Of a DNA stretch of 64,000 nt, positions 46,601 through 57,597 are shown in pieces. Each line of letters begins with the position of its first letter. The stretch's first letter is position 1. The position numbers and the translations under genes are program-made. The notes under the pieces were generated by a model. The model did no database searches. It was given only the letters and a program-made list of their open reading frames with translations, and had not been told where the DNA came from. Where the stretch lies: assembly GCA_037957365.1 (NCBI GenBank), contig JARHVA010003165.1:566501-630500 (forward strand), written 5' to 3'. This stretch comes from Torreya grandis. Lineage: Eukaryota; Streptophyta; Pinopsida; Cupressales; Taxaceae.

Positions 46601-46857
46601 ACTTCCCATGTCACCCCTTTTTCCTCTCTACCCACATTTTCACAACGGAGAACAACACTCTTCTAGCGTTCTTCCGCTTCCCATGTCACCCCTCTTTGCT
46701 TTCTATCCACTGTTTCGTGGTGGAAAACAACACTCCATGAATTTCCTCATGTTTCGCAGTCTACTAGCCTTCTTTGTAGTGGCCCACATCTCATTTGCAG
46801 GCTCAACCCTTTCTCCCTGTATTTTTGCAAGGTTCAAAACCTTGCTATGATACTAGT
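43612..46857 (-). repeat. F1 internal region, long form with tandem duplication
   Basis: As at 17839, the first about 560 bp is repeated (43612-44190, then 44215-44755), with the joint TTCTCCCTTGTGGATG. Decayed minus-strand frames include 44959-45177, 45200-45385 and 45616-45834. The PBS complement GCTATGATACTA at 46845-46856 ends the region. Confidence 0.6.
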
Positions 46858-48184
46858 TCGGGTAGCTGCGGTTAGAGGTCCCAGTGAAGGGATGCCTTAC
46901 ACCGCACAACTGAGTTATATTCTCACCCAATTACTCTTTAACACTTGCACAACATATACAAAACTCATGGTTTGTATTAGTAAACGTGGGGTTATAACAT
47001 ATTTGTAACTTCTCCGGTTTACATGGAGCTCTTCGAGTCGTTCTCTATACCCAGTCCTCTATATGCATTCCTCATACTTGTATCTATTCCTCTCTATGGC
47101 ATCCTTACACTGTCAAAAATTAACATCTCCTACTTGAGCCTTTGGGCTGCCTTTTATAGCATTCTAGTCCGCATTGTTGTGTTCTCCATAGAGCAATTGC
47201 CAACTATAATTAATGAGTTTCCGTACAAATCTTTGTAGTATTTATTAAATGTTGTATAACCTTTTACGGATCTTGAGCCGCACAAATTGAATTTCTCTCA
47301 AAATAAATCAATGTTCCTTAATCTTTTCAGCTTTTGTCTGTCGTGCTATCGTGTCGTTCATACAACTAGCTTAACCTAGTCAAACGGATAAGTGTAGGTC
47401 CATATGGCTAGCTATTCAATTAGTTTCTGCTTCCTTGAGTTCTGCATTAAATATTTTTTGCCTCATTTCTTTTTGCGATATTTTTTGGTTGCCATTATAA
47501 TGAACCCTTGATGTCTGCATGTTCGTGCTTAGACGACCTTTTTCGCATGATCATTAGTTCCTCTACATAATTATATGCAAGTTTCACGATCTTTTTGCGC
47601 ATCGCCAATTATCTATGCTTCCTTCGCAAGCTCACTTGTACCTTGTCCACATAAACCACACTCTTGCATCTTATCAAGCCTTATATCTTTTAGTGCTATT
47701 GCGCAAATATTTACTTTTGTGCCTTGATCTTCTTTCCTCAACATGTCCCTTCTTCTGCACGTGGTTACATTCTTCATGTGCACTCCATGCCTTTGCCAAA
47801 ATTACACAACCTGTTATTTTCCCGACCTTCACAAAACTTCAAGCTATCTTCTTCCAGCGTAAAATGGACTTTTGTGCAGTCTTGAAATCCTTCAAAACTT
47901 ATACATCGTCCAACCATGCATTGACAAAGTTGGATTTATTCTTCAACTAACTGACAGTATTTATGTGTGTTCGAATATTGCCAATTTTTTTGGGATGCTC
48001 CTACGTTAGACTCCCCAAACATTTAAAATATATGTACCCACTTGCTAGTAGGGTATGCGTGATAAATCCACTCATTTGGGTAGTTGCCAAGGCCATTGTG
48101 TTTCATTCCACTTGATGGGTTGCCTAAGCAAGCTTGCTCTATGCTTCCTTCTTTTCCAGGCCCTCATCGGGCCATAAATCGTCA
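46858..48184 (-). repeat. F1 LTR, copy e (full length)
   Basis: 1327 bp from TCGGGTAGCTGC (the usual TGGTGTAG, mutated) to ...AAATCGTCA. The minus-strand TATA site is near 47155. Confidence 0.7.
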
Positions 48185-50507
48185 ACCTTCTGCTAGTTTT
48201 GGTACCTTATCTCTTCCCCTGCATTTTCCTTCTTCCTCTTTTCTTTTCTCCCTATTGGATTTGCGTCCACCTTTGACACTTTTTTGTGGGTTTTCAGCCA
48301 CCTCCTTCCGTCTACCTCCACTAAGTGTTTTCAACACTTATTATCTTGTTTGCCTCACATTTCTTGTTTTTGGCGCACCCTTTCTCTGCTCTTGTGGGCC
48401 CTGCCTATCTTTGTCTCTTCTTGTGGATCTATGCCCACATTTGTCTCCTCTTGTGGGTCTATGCCTACCTTTGTCTTTCCACCTCTGATAAATGATCATT
48501 GTAACTTTTTCCTTCTTCCACTTGTGTGCCTTTAGCTTTTCCTTTGTTATGCACATTTCCTTATTTCTTATGTTGGTCGCGAAAAGCGGGCATACTTGCA
48601 TGCTATTCTTCCATGTGCCTCTCATGGGGCATTTCTGCATGGTACTCTTGCTACATCCTCTCTTCTTCCTTCACTTGATGTCGGGTTTAGCAACTCCCAT
48701 CTTTCTTCTCATGTCCTCCTCCATGTACTCACACCACCTTCCACATGTTTGGATTAATATAACCATCTCTTGCTTTCCCTGGTTAGCTTTAGGCTGATGA
48801 TTTCTTGCCTTGCTATTTTCTATTAGTGAATTTCCCTCATTGTGTGTAGTTTGGAATGCGCTCTCCTTATTGGCTATGGGCTGATATTGGACACTTCCTT
48901 CCTCGGGAAGCTTCCTTGAATTTTACGTGGTAAATATTTTTCCTTCTATATCAGCTTCAAGATGATTTTGGCTTCCTCCTCTTGACAACTCCTTTGTGTC
49001 ATTCACAAACAATTTGCATCCTTGTTAGCATTGAGCTGACTTCTCTCTACTCTTCACACATTCTCAAATGTCTTCTATGGAGTTTCATCCATAGGCTCCT
49101 CGTCCTCCTTTGCCTTCGGGGCTAGAGGTTCTTGTTTTCCCTTTTGGTCCATTGCCACTGCTACATATGGGCATTTGCTCCAACATCCCTCTTTATTGTT
49201 GTCGCTGCATAATAATCATTCATTTCATTGGAATATAGGGTTCCCATCTTTTTATTCTCTTTCTTATCCTCTACGCTTTGCACAAGAAAACTTGTGCTCT
49301 CCTAAAGGTCTCTCTTTTGCACCCCTATCTCTGTGCAGGTTGCTCCTACACCTTGCTCTCTTTCTTGCACTTCTGCTAGTTCATGTGAAATGATATCCAC
49401 CTTGCTTTCACCTATTGTATAGTGCTGCAACTTGGTCTCTACTTGGCTTTGTATCTTCAGTTTTTTACGCAACAACCTTCTTCGCTTTTTCTACTTACAC
49501 ATCCTCCTTGTGTAGCCTTCTCGTTAACACCCTCCCCCATTTATGTTGTCTATCTTGCAAGCGTTGGTTTTCACTCTTTCATCTTTTCATAGGTCTCTTC
49601 CATCATCTCGCAGGGCTCTTTTTGACCTTCATGCTGCTCCCATGGCTGCTCCTCTTGCACATTTGCATTCATGGCAACCCTTTCTTATTGGCTTTGGAAG
49701 TGAGGCTTTATAGGCTCATTCTTGTGGCTCTTGAGTCTTCTCTATTTGAGTTGGCCTTCTTTATGCATTACTTGGTTCAATAGTTTGGAAACCATATGTT
49801 TCCAATTCTGCACCCTCTTCTTATCCTTTTATCTCCTTCTCTCTTGGATATCTTTCCAGTTCTTTGTTGTGTTACCACGCAACCTTCTTTACGCATACTT
49901 CAACTTTATGTAATCGATTCTCTACACCCTTTAGCCTAAAATAGGGCTGAACATCCAATACCCATTCCATCATTTCCTCAGGGCCTTCTTTTTTGGATAA
50001 CATTTTTTGCTTCAGCTTTAGGTTGACTATCTGTGTGTCTTACAACCTTTGTGGAAACTTCACTCCTATGGGTCTTTCCCTGCTTCTTTATAGGATCCTT
50101 CCTCCCAACAACTCTTCTTTCCGCCTGCGTTGTCCTTCCCTGTAATGCTTGCAACATGGAGGTTATCTCATCCATTTTGCTTGAGATTTGTGACTACAGG
50201 TCATGTCTTGTCTATGCTTTCTATTGTGCCATCTTCTTCACTTTTTATTTTGTACTCATTTGCGTTTGATGGAGAACGACTTTCCTCCCTTGCATACTCT
50301 ACTTAATATTTTGATAATTCTCTTTATTCCCTTGCACTTGACTTCCTCACATTTGGAAATCTATCAACACTTCCATAATTTAGATGCTTGTAGTTGATTG
50401 TAGTACCTCTCGTTACACGCTACCCACTGTTGCACTCCTCCATCGTAATCCTGCATAGGTGCTTGACTTGTGAACCACTGTAGTGAAGCCTCCCTCTACT
50501 ATATGAC
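48185..50507 (-). repeat. F1 internal region, variant 1 (host of F3)
   Basis: Complete order from the pyrimidine tract and minisatellite (48390-48475) to the zone before the PBS. It is cut at 50507 by F3 and resumes at 54136-54531. Confidence 0.65.
49130..50290 (-). pseudogene. F1 variant 1 decayed ORF, best copy
   Basis: On the minus strand one can follow a hydrophilic protein from near 50290: KMDEITSMLQALQGRTTQ, then a Lys/Arg-rich part, then a segment reading EEMMEWVLDVQPYF, then KLQHYTIGESKVDIISHELA near 49400. Stops and shifts interrupt it. The same pieces recur in the copies at 12800-13385, 15441-16996 and 44959-45834, so the frame was once coding. The EEMMEW...YF stretch loosely resembles plant gag proteins, but no zinc knuckle, protease or polymerase was found in any F1 copy. 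I cannot name the product. Confidence 0.4.
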
Positions 50508-51412
50508 TATAATGTCCCTTTTTGGACAAATTTGAACAATTCTAAATTTTACGTAAACCATTATTTCCTAAATTGGTAATTAAATAAATGATTCTACAAT
50601 TGATTTCAAATATATAACATAATTGTAATTTTACAAGAAGTATCAACTTTATTTCATTTCTTTAAACTTGTAACGAAATGGGTTTATTGGCAAAATTAGA
50701 TTATAAATGAATGCTAACAATATTTATGAAATTTCAACTTTATATTTGCTGTTAGAAGGGCAATGCGCTGTCGTTGAAATGCTATAATTTATTCGATGTT
50801 CTTATTTCTGCAAACCCTGATCTTTAAAAGGGCAAAATAATATTTTATGAAACCCTTGTGATCCCTTGGTAAGCTCTGGGAACCCTACTATAAGCCGTGA
50901 CTTTATTTCTGCACAAATTTGAAACCCCAATGCTCTATTGAATTGATATTTGAAGATTTCCATGCAACACACTTGTAATTTCTGGATGAAATCACCTCAA
51001 AGTGTAGAGGGTTTTCGTTCTCAAATCTATATTTGAATGGTGAGGGTTTTCGTCCTCACAATTCGTTCAAACTGTAAGGTTTTTCGTTATTGTGTTGAAA
51101 TCTGATGAACTGGAAGGCTCAATCAATTGAAAAATATTGATAATAAAATTTAAATGATTTACAATGAGGACTCAATATATAGATTCAATTGTTACTTTTA
51201 GGGTTAGGGTTATACTTTTAGGTTTAGGGTTTTATTTTTACTTTTACCTTTTTCTTTTGTTTTCACTTTTTCCTTTTCTCACCATTTTCTTTTATTTCTA
51301 ATAATAATAAAGTAATATTAAGTTGTCATTTTATAAAATAAAATAAAAAAGTCACATAGACAACTTAAAATACTATTTTTATTATTTTTTACTTTATTTG
51401 AAAAATAGGACA
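50508..51412 (-). repeat. F3 3' LTR
   Basis: 905 bp, starting TATAATGTCCC and ending ...ATAGGACA. It has about 120 bp (around 51095-51215) that are absent from the other LTR. Several TTAGGG-like words near 51195-51230 are part of the LTR, not a telomere. Confidence 0.8.
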
Positions 51413-51609
51413 GGATAGTCTGCCCTTCCCAAAGATTGCTTGTTTTCAAGCAATACCTGTCCTGCAAATAACAGAATCCTAAACCAATCTTTATGTTTCT
51501 TCCATTCTTCCTTGTGATGCTTCTCCAATTGTCTCGGTAATATTCAACTTTGAATTTGTCTCTTCTACCTTTCCTAGAAACTGTTCTTAATGGAAAATGT
51601 TCTCTCCAT

Positions 51610-52230
51610 TCATCTCACTGAAAAATTCTGCAACAATTTGTTTTTTTCTGTCTTATGAAGTGAAGAAGAGACTAAGCTAAACTTCATAGTGAGGGCATCA
51701 ACCCTTTCCTGCATTCCCTCAAACGCAGATAAGGCTACTACAATTTCGATGACCATATCTCTGTGTTTAGTCACACGCATATATTCTGATTTCATTGTTT
51801 CCAATGTACTCTTTACTATTTGCAAATCTACAAGAGTGATTATATGTTTAGTGCTAGCAACATTTATCTCATCCTTAGTGTTCTTCTCCGATGTAGTTTG
51901 AGCACTTTGCAAATCTTCAATGAGCCTTTTCGTACTATCCAACTCTGTTAGGACTTGCGCCTCTTTCTCTTCTGTTACCAACAATTGCAGCGCTTCAATC
52001 TTCTGCTCTACTTTCTTAGTTTGTTCTTGGCTGAACTGTTGTAATTCAACCAACTTTGATGTTGATTTCTCATAAATTTTTGCTTCCTCAACCCTTCCAA
52101 ATTTTGTTGTATCTAACACTTTTTCTTAATTCTTCATTTGGAAACACTTCTACATGTCCTTTGCCTAGACAATTGTGGCTTGGCTCCCAAGGTCTTTTGT
52201 ATGAGAAGCAATGTTTGTCTTCTAAGATCA
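51610..52230 (-). pseudogene. Captured fragment of a WEB/PMI-family coiled-coil gene
   Basis: The minus-strand frame 51610-52119 encodes 169 residues of coiled coil. The segments VLTELDSTKRLIEDLQ and VDLQIVKSTLETMKSEYMRV match, from memory, the plant-specific WEB1/PMI2 family (DUF827), which has ELxSTKRLIEELK and a later ELxxVKxELExLRKEYxxL block. In Arabidopsis these cytosolic proteins act in blue-light chloroplast movement. The upstream part at 52120-52230 (KDLGSQATIV) may belong to it but has stops. The family proteins are several times longer, so this is a piece. It follows the PDS5 fragment in the same direction. Alternative: another long coiled-coil protein with chance similarity. Confidence 0.6.
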
Positions 52231-52265
52231 TTTTTGCTGTTATCTTTTTGAGAGTTCTTGTTCAG

Positions 52266-52962
52266 TTAAGCTATCATTTTTGTTGTTAAGTATGGTTTCA
52301 ACTTTTCTTTACATTGAGTGGGTGCTTGTGCTGCTGGTGAAACTTCCCACACATCCTTTCTCACGTTAGTCAATAACATTGATAGGAGTGGTTGGAAAAT
52401 ATCATCACTTTCATTCAATATCAATGTCATAATTATTTGCAGACAACAATATTTTCTACATGGTTTTTATGAATAGTAACAAAGAAATGTTCAAACATCT
52501 AGAAAATAAGATCATCACATTCACGATCTAACATTAGAACACAAGATTTGACTTTTACAATAATTTTTAAAATTATAACTCTCTTAGCAAAATAAGGACT
52601 TTTGATTTTATCCATATCTCAGAAGCTTTTCACAATTAACTTGAATATTTCCCTTATGGTGTTGTTAGTGTATGGCTTTTCAAGAGCCGCTATTCTTGTA
52701 ATTTCACTAATACAAGTGATAACTACAAGTCTTACATCTAGATCTAGGGGTTTCAAAAGCCTATGCTTAGCCAAATGAATCATCGATGGATTCACTATCC
52801 ATAACACACTCAAAATCTGTCTTATCATGGACAAATAGTTTGCCACTTTCTCCAAAACACCAAGCAGAACATTTTTTGAATGAGATAGCAATTCAAGTTT
52901 CTTCCCTACTCCGTAAAGCTTTATTCCCAAATCATCTTTACTCATTAACTCCATAATTCACA
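52266..52962 (-). pseudogene. PDS5: Captured PDS5 fragment (cohesin regulator), copy A
   Basis: PDS5 is a HEAT-repeat protein that binds cohesin and controls sister-chromatid cohesion in the nucleus. The frame starts at the Met near 52954 (MELMSKDDLGIKLYGVGKKL). It continues with LLKPLDLDVRLVVITCISEI and then KPYTNNTIREIFKLIVKSF, which fit the plant PDS5 N-terminal HEAT segment (DVRLLVATCISEITRITAPE type). After a stop near 52619 it goes on as SPYFAKRVIIL and CVLMLDRECDDLIF. After a frame change near 52430 it reads IMTLILNESDDIFQPLLSML and finally EVSPAAQ and KEKLKPYL, ending near 52266. About 230 of the 800 or more residues typical of the family are present, without visible introns, which suggests capture from spliced mRNA. 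Confidence 0.8.
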
Positions 52963-53305
52963 AGCTTTCCACAATTAATTGGAATATTTCGCTCATGGTG
53001 TTGTTAGTGTATGGCTTTTCAAGAGCTGCTATTCTTATAATTTCACTAATACAAGTGACAACTACAAGTCTCACATCTGGATCTAGGGGTCTCAAAATCC
53101 CGTGCTTAGTAAAATGAATCATCGATGGATTCACTATCCATAATACACTTAGAATCTGACTGTCTTATCATGGACAAACAGTTTGCCACTTCCTCCAAAA
53201 TATCGAGTAGAACATTTTTTGAATGAGATAGCTACTCAAGTTTCTTTCTTGCTCCGTAAAGCTTTATTCCCAAATCACCTTTACTCGTTAACTCCATAAT
53301 TCACA
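52963..53305 (-). pseudogene. PDS5: Captured PDS5 fragment, copy B (tandem duplicate of the N-terminus)
   Basis: This repeats the first about 345 bp of copy A with roughly 90 percent similarity by eye. It starts with the same Met segment (MELTSKGDLGIKLYG), contains more stops and a shift near 53160, and ends at the shared joint GGAAAGCTTGTGAATT. The repeat unit is bounded by AAAGCTT words, which suggests a duplication through short homology after capture. It lies between the PBS and copy A. Confidence 0.75.
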
Positions 53306-53380
53306 AGCTTTGCATTAGATGATATTTGCAAAATATTAATTTTTCCCAACAGGCTGGCAAGATTACCAGATCTAATACCA

Positions 53381-54135
53381 TGGTAATGTCCCTTTCTAAA
53401 CAAATCTGAACAATTCTGGATTTTACAATTGCTTTCTATATTAACAATTAGATAAATGATTCTACAATTGTTTTCAAAGATATAATAGAATTATAATTTC
53501 ACAAGAAAGTATCAGTGTTATTTCAAATCTTTAATCCTTTTACAAAATGGGTTTACTGCCAATATCATATTACAAAAAAATGCTTGCTGCTGGAATGGCA
53601 ATGTGATTCTATTAAAATGTTGTAATTTATTAGTTGTTCTTATTTCTGCAAACCCTGATCTTTAGAAGGACAAAAGAATATTTTATGAAACCCATGTGAT
53701 CCTTTGGTCAACTATGGAAACCCTAACATAAGCTATGATCTTATTTACGCACAAATCTAAAACCCTAGTGCTCTGCGGAATTAATATTTGAATATTTCAA
53801 TGTAGCACATTTGTAATTTATGGATGAAATTACCTCAGATTTAGAAGGTTTTCATCCTCAAACCTAAATCTGAATGGTGAGGGTTTTTGTCCTCACAATT
53901 CGTTACAACTATAAGCGTTTTCGCTCTAATGCTTTTATGTTTAGGGTTTTACTTTTCACTTTGACCTGTTTTTTAATTTTCATTCTTCCCTCTTCTCACC
54001 CTTTTATTTTATTTCTAATAATAATAAAGTATTATTAAATTGTTTTTTTTTTTTTAATAAATTAAAAAATAAGTCACTTAAACAACTTAAAATATTAACT
54101 TTATTATTCTTTTACTTTATTTGAAAAAGGGAACA
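53381..54135 (-). repeat. F3 5' LTR
   Basis: 755 bp, starting TGGTAATGTCCC next to the PBS and ending ...AGGGAACA. It aligns with the left LTR but has diverged clearly, so the insertion is not recent. Confidence 0.8.
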
Positions 54136-54531
54136 TGACACCTACACAACTCGTCCTCTTTACTGAGTTTTTTTCTGTTCACTTTGCCTCCTACTTTTTC
54201 ACTCTGTACCCTCCTTTTCATTGGGGAAAACGACGCTCTGCTAGCTACCTCACATTTGACAATTTGCTAGGATACTTCTGCTTTCCATGTCATCCATCTT
54301 TTCCTTCTACCCACATTCTCGTGGTGGAAAACAACACTCTACTAGTCTTCTTTTGCTTCTCATGTCAACCCTCTTTGCTCTCTACCCACCTTCTCGTGGT
54401 GAACAAGACTTTACTAATTGCCTTGTTTTCAATGGGCTGCTAGTCTTCGTTCTGGTGGTTCAGATCTCAGTTGTAGGCTCAACCCTTTCTCTTTGCATTT
54501 CACAATGTTTGAAACCTTGCTCTGATATAGT
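54136..54531 (-). repeat. F1 internal region after F3, with PBS
   Basis: Continuation of the F1 sequence broken at 50507 (CCTACACAACTCG block). It ends with the PBS complement, here missing one base pair (GCTCTGATATAG), at 54519-54530. Confidence 0.65.
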
Positions 54532-55858
54532 TGGTGTAGTTGCAGTTAGGGGCCCCAATGGAAGAATGTCTTACACTACACAACCAAGTGATACTCTCAC
54601 CCAGTTACACTTCAACACTTGCATAGTAGATACAAAACTCATGGTTTTTATTAATAAACATGGGGTTATAAGATATTAGTATCTTCTTAGCTTTACAAGG
54701 AGCTCTTTGACATTCTCCTCTATCCAATCCTTAGCGTTGGATGGATTCCTCTCTATGGTGTTGCCGATAATCAACGACTCCTACCTTAGCCTTTGGGTCA
54801 CTTTTTTATAGCCTCCGAGTCTTGTTCATTGTTGTGTTCTCCACACATCAAATTCCAGTTGTAATTCATGAGGTTTTACACAAATCTCTATAATATTTGC
54901 ACAAATTTGCAAGATTTTCTAAATATAGCATATCCTTTTATAGATCTCAAGCCCCAAAAATCGAAGAAATCGATGTTCCTTAGAGCTTGTTGGCTTTTGT
55001 ATGTCGTGTTGTTGTGTCCATCAAGCAAGCAACTCAACCTAATCAAATAGATAAGTGTCGGTCCACGTGCTAGCTATTCTGTTAGCTTCTACTTCCTCAG
55101 GTTCTACATTAAATACTTGGTCCCTCATTTCTTTATGCGTTACTACATGGATACCATTGTAATTTGCCCTTTATGTTTATGCGTTCATGCTCAAACCTTC
55201 TCCCTTTTTTGCACTCCAAGTGTCTTAGTTTTTACTTCTTTCACTAGTTCATTTGTGCCTTGTCTGCACAAACCCAAACTAGGTTTTAGTTGCAACCTTT
55301 CTTTTCCTCATGTTGCACAACCTTTGCGAACAACTTCCTTTTACAACATCGCTCTCTTGCACCTTAGCAAGTCTTATGTATTTATGGGTTACCTATGATT
55401 ACTTATGTGCTCTTCGTTCCTTGGCCCATATCTTCTTTTTCACAGTGTTAGCTTTTTCATGCGTACTTCATGCCTCAGCCAAAATTTTGAATCCCGTTAT
55501 TCTCTCAACCTTCACGCAACTCCAAGCTATCTTCCTCTCATGGAAGTGGACTCTTGTGCAGTACTGAAAGTCTTGAAAACTATTGCGTTGTGTGACCGCA
55601 TAGCGAAAAAGTTGGATTTATTCTTGGATTTCTCTCTTTTTGGATGGTGTAAGTTTTTCAATTTGTCTGGGATGTTCCTGCATCAGAATCCCTAGGTAAT
55701 TAAAATTTAATCTCCCACTTACCAGTAGGGTATGAGAGATAGAAGCACTCTTTTGGCCCACTGTCAAGGCCACAGTGTTCCCATCCATCTTATGGGTTTC
55801 CTAGTTAGGATTTCTTTACACCTCCTTTTTTAGACCGTCCTCGACCCATAAACCATCA
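54532..55858 (-). repeat. F1 LTR, copy f (full length)
   Basis: 1327 bp from TGGTGTAGTTGC to ...AACCATCA, with the minus-strand TATA site near 54803. The interior 48185-54531 (without F3), bounded by LTR e and this LTR, is the best candidate for one complete F1 element. Confidence 0.75.
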
Positions 55859-56154
55859 ACCTCCTCCTGGCTCCAATACCTTATATCTTTCCTTTCACTT
55901 TCCTTTTTCCTCTTCTCTTATTGCTTATGGATTGACATATCTTTGATTCTTGTTGTGAGTTTGCGCCCATCTCTTTCTGTCTACCTCCACCAAGTTTTTT
56001 CAATACTTTTTCCCGCGTGCTTCACGTTTATTATTTTTTTCACACCTCTTCTCTTCTCTTGTTGGTCTAAAGCCCACCTTTGTCTCCTCTTGTGGGTTTA
56101 CACCCTCTTTTGTCTCCTTTTGTGGGTCTACAACCACCTTTATCTATTCACCTC
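55859..56154 (-). repeat. F1 internal fragment with minisatellite
   Basis: The pyrimidine tract CCTCCTCC, then minisatellite units with GTGGGTCTACAACCAC and relatives. It is cut at 56154 by the gag-only copia-like element. Confidence 0.6.
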
Positions 56155-57127
56155 TATTAAGCACACACTTATACTGAGAGGAGGGGGGTGAATCGGTATA
56201 AGTTAATCTTTTACTTAATAAAATTTAATAGCCATAATAACACTATTCACACAGGATAACACAATTAAGAGACAAGATTTACGTGGAAATCCTTTCTAGG
56301 AATAAAACCACAATATAAAATTATCTTACAAAATTTATAGGCACCAACCTATTGGAGACACCAATCTCCATTATACAAAGATTTTGTAGGCACCAACCTA
56401 TTGGAGACACCAATTCCCGTCGCTGAGCACCAACTCAACAAGAGACACCAATATTTTTAATACGAGGCACCAACCTCTCCAATATGAGGCACCATCCTCT
56501 CCAATATGAGGCACCAACCTCTAACTCAACAAAGTCTTGTCTTCTCAAGAATAAATCTCCTTCAAATTCTGCCTTGAGTGATAATATTTTCTTCTCTTCA
56601 AATCTGTTGGTGTTTGTATGATGTATCCTCTATTCTCCACACTAAAAAATATGCTTTTATTAGACTGATTTTACATTTTTTCTGCTTGTCAAATTTACTT
56701 CCATCTCATCTTCTTTATATACCATTTCATGTGCCTCTTTACCCAAGAGAGGTGATCCTTCAAAGGGGGTTGGCCTCATTAAAACACATTTAATTTATTT
56801 TTAAATCCCCCAAGAGGGGTAACTCCATGAAGAGAGACGTCTTCTTCCAAGGTGGCGTTGATCAAGGCAAGGGTCAGTCAATATGCATTCATATTAAAAT
56901 ATAATAGATGTTCTTCATAAAAATCTCGTAGTCGGTCACCTTTTGCACAAGTTAATATTAATTAAATAATTTCTCATGGGTCAGTCCATTAAAGAGATAA
57001 ATCCAGTGCTGCTATGAAGGATCGATTGGTGGCCTTTGGTCTTTTTTTTGGACCAACGATGTCCTCTGATATCAATGACAACAATCTCGTCCATACGCCT
57101 TTGACATCAATGACAATATTGCCAACA
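56155..57127 (-). repeat. Copia-like 3' LTR
   Basis: 973 bp; the minus strand starts TGTTGGCAATATTG and ends ...GTGTGCTTAATA. It includes repeated GGCACCAACCTCTCCAATA-like units near 56350-56525, and a minus-strand TATA box (TATATAAAG, 56713-56721). Confidence 0.8.
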
Positions 57128-57597
57128 ATCTCCCTCTTTGTCATTGATGGCAACCTTGAACATACTTCTCTCCTTCATTATGAAATACTCCCCCTGTCTG
57201 TAAATCTCCCCCTTGCTATAACTCTCCTCCTTTGACATCAATGACAAAGGGATGTTTATTATACTTCTATTCACAAATAGATAATGAGTAACATCCAAGT
57301 CTCCTCAAGTTTTTCATGTCCCTGTCTTGGAACATCAACTTTGCCCTGATCATCTTTCTCATTCTTCTCTCCAACCATATCTTCTCTCTCTAATATTCTA
57401 TGAGACTTCATCCTTTAAGTTGTCTTTTCATCGGAGCTAAAAGATAATGCAATGATTAGCTCTTGTGAGTGTAGTGATACCTCTTGTGCATTAAATACAG
57501 TTTGCACAAACATAGGTCTCTTTTTTTCTTGCTCCTACTTTTTCCATACTTTTGAAGTTTCTTCTTTTTGTTTACTTATGGCTTCCACATTCTTATT

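Larger units (their letters stand above)
50508..54135 (-). mobile_element. F3: LTR retrotransposon carrying host-gene fragments
   Basis: LTRs lie at 50508-51412 and 53381-54135. The PBS complement (GATCTAATACCA, 53369-53380; initiator tRNA-Met type) is next to the right LTR, so the element runs on the minus strand. A purine-rich tract (minus GGGAAGGGCAGAC) adjoins the left LTR. ATGAC lies on both flanks (50503-50507 and 54135-54139), with one base of uncertainty at the right edge. The host is F1 internal sequence. The 1.97-kb interior has no gag or pol. It holds fragments of PDS5 and of a WEB-family gene, both in the sense direction of the element. Confidence 0.85.

Noticed and set aside
42590..48480. 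Regularly spaced 30-33 bp repeats that could suggest a CRISPR array
   Set aside because: Units are directly adjacent without unique spacers, lie inside a plant retrotransposon and occur in every F1 copy. They form a minisatellite.
51195..51235. Telomere-like TTTAGGG words
   Set aside because: Only three or four scattered copies occur within the F3 LTR, and the other LTR has one. It is not an interstitial telomere array.
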